Assembly (NCBI GenBank): GCA_016710365.1 | Contig: JADJVW010000049.1 | Span: 1 to 25,786 of the forward strand | Source of the DNA: Candidatus Caldilinea saccharophila | GTDB lineage: Bacteria; Chloroflexota; Anaerolineae; Caldilineales; Caldilineaceae | DNA length: 25,786 bases | Direction: 5' to 3' | Shown: positions 21,265 to 25,786 of the stretch, piece after piece | How the letters are laid out: each line of letters opens with the position of its first letter | Position numbering within the stretch: the stretch's first letter is position 1 | The notes under the pieces: model-generated | Databases searched by the model: none | What the model was told of the DNA's origin: nothing | What the model saw: the letters and a program-made list of their open reading frames with translations, nothing else | Made by a program: the position numbers and the translations under genes

Positions 21265-21765
21265 TCACTGTGAATCCAGATCGGGCGGGTCGTTGCGAGT
21301 CGCGGCGTGCGCGGCGCCGTTAGCGAGTTCGTCTGCACGCTCGTTGAATTCATCGCCGGCGTGACCTTTTGTCCAGCGCCAGGTGATGTCTCCGGCCGCG
21401 GCGTGACGCTCGACCGCTGCCATCAGCGCCTGCCATAGATCGCGATTCTTGACCGGCTGCTTGGCCGCGGTCTTCCAGCCGTTGCGCTGCCACTGCTTCA
21501 CCCATTCGGTAATGCCGCGGCGCAGATATTCGCTATCGGTGAAGATTTCGATGGGACAAGGCCGGCTGAGGACGTTGAGCGCCTCGACCGCGGCGCGCAG
21601 TTCCATGCGATTGTTGGTGGTCATGCCGGCGCGACCGGTCAATTCCTTGGTGTGGCGACCGTAGCGCAGGATCGCCGCCCACCCGCCAGGGCCAGGGTTG
21701 CCAAGACAGCCGCCGTCGGTGTAGATGATAACAGTTGGTTTGGGCGCAACATCCGGTGTGAGCAC
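21265..21765 (-). CDS. rnhA: Ribonuclease HI
   Basis: RNase HI cuts the RNA strand of RNA-DNA hybrids, removing primers and R-loops. The 166 residues carry all four acidic active-site residues: Asp17 in IYTDGGCLGNPGPGGW, Glu55 in MELRAA, Asp77 in FTDSEYL, and Asp145 in FNERADELA. His135 in WTKGHAGDE sits in the flexible catalytic loop. The basic region WVKQWQRNGWKTAAKQPVKN matches the substrate-binding handle of the E. coli type enzyme. The start is GTG at 21765 with only a weak Shine-Dalgarno; the conserved domain begins about ten residues in. The frame is intact. Confidence 0.95.
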   Translation of the reverse strand: MLTPDVAPKPTVIIYTDGGCLGNPGPGGWAAILRYGRHTKELTGRAGMTTNNRMELRAAVEALNVLSRPCPIEIFTDSEYLRRGITEWVKQWQRNGWKTAAKQPVKNRDLWQALMAAVERHAAAGDITWRWTKGHAGDEFNERADELANGAAHAATRNDPPDLDSQ

Positions 21766-21816
21766 AGCTTCTCAAACAATCTCTGATGAGATGGCAACTA
21801 TACAGCCAGCGCAAAC

Positions 21817-21903
21817 ATAGACCACGGATGGTGTGGATTAGGCGGATTCTCGCGGATTTCATCCGAAGACCATCCGGTTCTGTTCACCTAATCCGTGGTC
21901 TAT
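21817..21903. repeat. Inverted repeat with 13-bp perfect ends, family D-like
   Basis: ATAGACCACGGAT (21817-21829) and ATCCGTGGTCTAT (21891-21903) are exact complements, and inner GGATTAG/CTAATCC segments add to the pairing. It lies upstream of rnhA on the plus-strand side of the gap, before the gatC promoter. The phrasing resembles 12238-12326. Confidence 0.65.
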
Positions 21904-21974
21904 AGGACTATGCTGGATAGTTTCATTGGATGGACGAAAGGGCGCTGCGAACGTGATTTACAGCGCTGGCCGGC

Positions 21975-22003
21975 TTGACAGGCTGACCACCGGCGGCTAT
22001 ACT
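21975..22003 (+). promoter_or_regulatory. Near-consensus sigma-A promoter for the gatC leader
   Basis: TTGACA (21975-21980), 17 bp, TATACT (21998-22003). The predicted start is near 22010, so the transcript would have a leader of about 250 bases before gatC. Confidence 0.75.
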
Positions 22004-22041
22004 CTGCCACAATGCTGGTAAGAAACCAATTGAGATCGAGC

Positions 22042-22134
22042 ATGAAACACCTTCACCTCTCCGTCAATCGCGTCGCCGCAACCTGGGCAGCCGTACAGGC
22101 TGCCGCAGCTAGACGCGTGTCCCGGCAGAGGTGA
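22042..22134 (+). CDS. Candidate leader peptide over nested RNA stems, gatC leader
   Basis: A 30-codon frame starts at ATG 22042, about 32 bases after the predicted transcription start, and ends TGA at 22132-22134. The peptide is MKHLHLSVNRVAATWAAVQA followed by AAARRVSRQR. The same bases form nested stems: CACCTCT/AGAGGTG (22054-22060 with 22127-22133), CGCGTC/GACGCG (22069-22074 with 22112-22117) and GGCAGCC/GGCTGCC (22086-22092 with 22098-22104). The stop codon overlaps the last strand of the outer stem, an arrangement seen in attenuation leaders. The Shine-Dalgarno is poor (GAGATCGAG), so translation is unproven; the structured RNA could instead be a riboswitch-like aptamer. Confidence 0.35.
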   Translation: MKHLHLSVNRVAATWAAVQAAAARRVSRQR

Positions 22135-22145
22135 ATCAACACCCG

Positions 22146-22171
22146 CGCCGTGGCACCTCCACGGCGTTTTT
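22146..22171 (+). terminator. First intrinsic terminator in the gatC leader
   Basis: CGCCGTGG (22146-22153), loop CACCT, CCACGGCG (22159-22166), then five T. The loop CACCT is complementary to AGGTG in the last strand of the upstream stem (22129-22133), so the leader could switch between two pairings. Confidence 0.7.
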
Positions 22172-22192
22172 GACGGGATGATCAATCTACCC

Positions 22193-22228
22193 AACGTCGT
22201 GGAGCCTTGATGCCACGACGTTTTTTGT
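22193..22228 (+). terminator. Second intrinsic terminator just before gatC
   Basis: AACGTCGTGG (22193-22202), a 10-base loop and CCACGACGTT (22213-22222) form a perfect 10-bp stem running into a T-run. It ends about 30 bases before the gatC ATG, leaving only the Shine-Dalgarno region between. With 22146-22171 it makes a tandem terminator inside one leader. Confidence 0.75.
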
Positions 22229-22257
22229 TGCTTCTTTTTGTCGTCTGGAGCTTTCTG

Positions 22258-22548
22258 ATGCACCTGACCATCGATGAAGTTCGCCATGTAGCTGAGCTGG
22301 CAAAATTGCGCCTGAGCGAGGCCGAATTGGCCTTGTACGCCGAGCAGTTGTCGGCAATTCTGGACTATGCCGAAAGTTTACAACAGGTGGACACCAGCCA
22401 TGTGGCGCCGACGCCCTACGTGCTGCCACTCTACAATGTGATGGCGGTCGACGCGTCTGCGCCCTCGTTGGACAACGCGGTCGCCCTGGCGAACGCGCCC
22501 GATAAAGCCGATGGTTTCTTCCGCGTGCGCGCCGTCTTTGAGGAATAG
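22258..22548 (+). CDS. gatC: Asp/Glu-tRNA amidotransferase subunit C
   Basis: GatC is the small subunit that holds GatA and GatB together in the enzyme converting Glu-tRNA(Gln) or Asp-tRNA(Asn) to the amidated forms. I choose ATG 22258 (MHLTIDEVRHVAELAKLRLS), with GGAG seven bases upstream. The open frame extends to 22207, but that part overlaps the second terminator and reads as hydrophobic junk. The 96 residues match the family's usual length. The start (EVRHVAELAKLRLSEAE), the middle (YAEQLSAILDYAESLQQVDT) and the end (DGFFRVRAVFEE) are all typical. gatA starts one base after its stop. gatB is not in the window. Confidence 0.95.
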   Translation: MHLTIDEVRHVAELAKLRLSEAELALYAEQLSAILDYAESLQQVDTSHVAPTPYVLPLYNVMAVDASAPSLDNAVALANAPDKADGFFRVRAVFEE

Positions 22549-22549
22549 C

Positions 22550-24026
<1,477 letters not shown>

Positions 24027-24043
24027 CACCGTGGGAGCGTAGC

Positions 24044-24697
24044 ATGGAATTCGAGCAGCAAGCACTCAATCGCGTCCGGCGCATCCCGGAGCGGGGGCAA
24101 TACGACCAGGCGACGATTTACGCAATCATCGACGCGGCGCTGCTCTGCCATGTCGCGTTTGCGGTCGATGGGCAGCCCTTTGTGATTCCCACGATCCACG
24201 CGCGCATGGGCGACGAACTGATCCTGCATGGCGCCAAAGCCAGCCGCCTGCTCAAGCACATCGAGGCGGGCCACCCGGTGAGCGTGGCGATCACCTTGCT
24301 GGACGGGTTGGTGATGGCGCGTTCAGTCTTTCATAGCTCCATGAACTACCGGTCGGTCGTGCTGTTTGGTCATGGCCGCACGCTGCAAACCAACGACGAG
24401 AAGATGGCCGCGTTGGCCTGTTTGACCGAGCACCTGGCGCGTGGTCGTTGGCAGGACGCGCGTCTGCCCACTGCGCAGGAATTGAATGCCACGACGGTGG
24501 TGGCGCTGTCGATCGCCAGCGCATCCGCCAAGGCGCGGTCGGGGCCGCCCAACGATGAGCCTGAAGATTACGCGCTGCCGATCTGGGCCGGCGTGCTGCC
24601 TTTGCAGCAGGCGGCGCTGCCTCCTGTGCCCGACCCGCAACTGACGCCGGGCCTCGACGCGCCGGATTATCTCGTTCACTATCGTCGTCAAGGCTGA
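24044..24697 (+). CDS. Pyridoxamine 5'-phosphate oxidase-like flavin/nucleotide-binding protein
   Basis: A 217-residue protein of the split-barrel FMN-binding superfamily, close to the pyridoxamine-phosphate-oxidase-like/NimA group. The order of segments fits that group: RVRRIPERGQYD and IYAIIDAALLCHVAFAVDGQPFVIPTIHARMGDELILHG, then GHPVSVAITLLDGLVMARSVFHSSMNYRSVVLFG. The ATG at 24044 follows GGGAG six bases upstream; the gap from gatA is 17 bases, so it is probably in the same operon. Many relatives lack true PNPOx activity, and the C-terminal half, which has PEDYALPIWAGVLPLQQ, is typical of the uncharacterised branch. Substrate unknown. Confidence 0.85.
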   Translation: MEFEQQALNRVRRIPERGQYDQATIYAIIDAALLCHVAFAVDGQPFVIPTIHARMGDELILHGAKASRLLKHIEAGHPVSVAITLLDGLVMARSVFHSSMNYRSVVLFGHGRTLQTNDEKMAALACLTEHLARGRWQDARLPTAQELNATTVVALSIASASAKARSGPPNDEPEDYALPIWAGVLPLQQAALPPVPDPQLTPGLDAPDYLVHYRRQG

Positions 24698-24704
24698 GGT
24701 GCGT

Positions 24705-24815
24705 ATGCGACTTGTCGTCACAAGTCCCCGTTTCCGGGGCGCAGGCGTGGGAGGGCTGGCCACAGCTAGCCGCCGGCAACGTACGGTTCAGCCGGATCGT
24801 GCGTTGTGAGCGGCG
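24705..24815 (+). ncRNA. Candidate structured RNA or leader before the aminotransferase
   Basis: Four consecutive stems can be drawn. GACTTGT/ACAAGTC (24709-24715 with 24720-24726). CCCCG/CGGGG (24726-24730 with 24735-24739). GGCTGG/CTAGCC with one G-U pair (24754-24759 with 24766-24771). A 9-bp stem CAACGTACG/CGTGCGTTG with one G-U pair (24777-24785 with 24798-24806), which outer GCCGC/GCGGC could extend. No open frame or T-run is present. It lies between the flavin-protein stop and the aminotransferase ATG. I cannot match it to a known riboswitch. The rest of the gap to 24924 shows nothing further except a small TGATGC/GCATCA inverted repeat near 24850. Confidence 0.4.
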
Positions 24816-24924
24816 CTTACCGGCCGTGGTTTCTGGATGCTGATGCAGAAAAATCTGGCATCATGCGCGTTCGGAGCATAGCTTGCAACAACATTGTTTA
24901 TTTACACCAGAAAGGTGTTTCCTT

Positions 24925-25786
24925 ATGAATTCGCTCTCCCTTCAGCCGTCAACTCTGTCCAATAGCCTGCAAACTGAGCCTGACCACAGCGTCACACCTG
25001 CCATGCGCTCCCTCAGCAGCCGCCTGAGCCAACGCGTGCTCGCCGTCCCGCCCTCGGGCATCCGTAAATATTTTGACATTGCGGCCACGATGGAGGATGT
25101 CGTCAGCCTGGGCATCGGCGAGCCGGATTTTGTGACGCCGCCGCCGATCTTGCAGGCCGGCATCCAGAGTTTGCAGCGCGGGCACACCTCCTACACCTCC
25201 AATTCGGGCATGTACGAGTTGCGCGAGGCGGTGGCGCAAAACCTGCGCCGTCGCTACGGCGCGCCAGCCTACGATGTCGAGAAGGAAGTGTTGATCACCG
25301 TAGGCGTCAGCGAGGCGATGTATCTGGCCATGCAGGCGATCCTCGATCCAGGGGACGAGGTGATCGTGCCGCAGCCCTGCTTCGTAAGCTACACGGCCAG
25401 CATCATCCTGGCGGGCGGCAACGTCGTCGATCTGCCGACCTATGCCGACGACAACTTTGAGATTCGCCCCGAAGCCATCCGCGCTGCGATCACGCCGCGC
25501 ACCAAGGCGCTGTTGATCGGCTTCCCCAGCAACCCGACCGGCGCCGTGATGGATCTGGGCGGCATGTTGGAGATCGCCCGCATTGCCGCGGAGCATGACC
25601 TGCTGGTCATTTCCGACGAGATCTACGACCGGTTGGTCTATGCTGGCCATCATCACATCATGTTTGCCGCGCTGCCCGGCATGGCCGAGCGCACCATCCA
25701 CCTGGGCGGCATGAGCAAGGATTACGCCATGACCGGGTGGCGCATAGGCTACACCGCGGGGCCGGCCGACCTGATCGGTGCGATGC
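24925..25786 (+). CDS. PLP-dependent class I/II aminotransferase, 3' end cut by window edge
   Basis: Fold type I aminotransferase, aspartate/aromatic aminotransferase superfamily. The first 287 residues are present. The ATG at 24925 follows AAAGGTG. A non-conserved N-terminal extension (about 1-27) precedes MRSLSSRLSQRVLAVPPSGI, so an internal ATG at codon 27 is a possible alternative start. Family motifs: SLGIGEPDF (61-69), YTSNSGMYELREAV (90-103), FPSNPTG (200-206), Asp231 in SDEIYD (contacts the PLP ring nitrogen) and the Schiff-base Lys265 in GGMSKDYAMTGWRIGY. The amino-acid substrate cannot be told from this part. A structured intergenic region precedes it. Confidence 0.9.
   Translation, partial: MNSLSLQPSTLSNSLQTEPDHSVTPAMRSLSSRLSQRVLAVPPSGIRKYFDIAATMEDVVSLGIGEPDFVTPPPILQAGIQSLQRGHTSYTSNSGMYELREAVAQNLRRRYGAPAYDVEKEVLITVGVSEAMYLAMQAILDPGDEVIVPQPCFVSYTASIILAGGNVVDLPTYADDNFEIRPEAIRAAITPRTKALLIGFPSNPTGAVMDLGGMLEIARIAAEHDLLVISDEIYDRLVYAGHHHIMFAALPGMAERTIHLGGMSKDYAMTGWRIGYTAGPADLIGAM

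Noticed and set aside
22146..22171. T-box riboswitch before gatC, because TGGCACC matches the UGGNACC bulge
   Set aside because: The string is the stem-loop of a simple terminator; there is no helix after the bulge to form a T-box antiterminator, and no stem I with specifier loop was found.
21997..22287. Minus-strand 96-codon frame over the gatC leader
   Set aside because: It overlaps the promoter, two terminators and the start of gatC, with no Shine-Dalgarno and no recognisable protein.
24705..24815. Complete group II intron
   Set aside because: Only a string like the 3' strand of domain V is present; no reverse transcriptase, no clear domain V hairpin or domain VI, and too short. Kept only as an alternative for the structured region.

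Overview
The window is GC-rich bacterial DNA with compact, mostly Shine-Dalgarno-led genes. The gene content suggests a member of the Chloroflexota, Anaerolineae/Caldilineae-like: a DHH/CBS/tRNA-nucleotidyltransferase fusion, an adrenodoxin-reductase-type FprA, a large exported META-domain protein, gatC-gatA, and many dispersed hairpin repeats. This is an inference from gene content; no rRNA or other phylogenetic marker is present to prove it. I see no tRNA, rRNA, CRISPR array or insertion sequence.

Layout. 1-4443: a truncated SUI1/YciH factor (-), an HSL-type alpha/beta hydrolase (-), a frameshifted sugar-phosphate isomerase/epimerase-like gene (+), FprA (-) and two small membrane proteins (-). 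4609-7321: the DHH-CBS-CBS-tRNA nucleotidyltransferase fusion (-, frameshifted). 7517-11068: a 1183-residue exported repeat protein with two META domains (-). 11191-12038: an amino-acid-type ABC permease (-, frameshifted). 12370-18120: a minus-strand operon of a serine alpha/beta hydrolase, a degenerate CHAT domain protein, a small helical protein, an intact CHAT cysteine protease and a C25/gingipain-like caspase-fold protease. 18481-21092: purH and two unrecognised genes (+). 21265-21765: rnhA (-). 22258-25786: gatC, gatA, a pyridoxamine-phosphate-oxidase-like protein and a class I/II aminotransferase cut by the window end (+).

The most interesting unit is the 12370-18120 operon. Three caspase-clan domains, one apparently dead, are translationally coupled to a small protein and to a hydrolase whose fold is interrupted by a long disordered linker. 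I do not recognise this combination as a named system. Proteolytic control of a hydrolytic effector is a reasonable hypothesis, but the sequence does not show it. Its promoter is divergent from that of purH.

Regulation. Near-perfect sigma-A promoters (TTGACA, 17 bp, TATACT) precede both purH and gatC. Each is followed by a leader with strong intrinsic-terminator hairpins before the gene, and the gatC leader also holds a 30-codon reading frame over nested stems. Both look like attenuation leaders. The roughly 110 bases before the aminotransferase fold into consecutive hairpins.

Data quality. Eight genes, counting essential gatA, carry nine single-base frame breaks, almost all in short C or G runs. 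This points to base-calling indels in the assembly, so the broken genes are described as single reconstructed genes. Several families of dispersed inverted repeats fill the intergenic gaps. One appears to supply the C-terminus of the first hydrolase and another sits in frame inside the CHAT protease.
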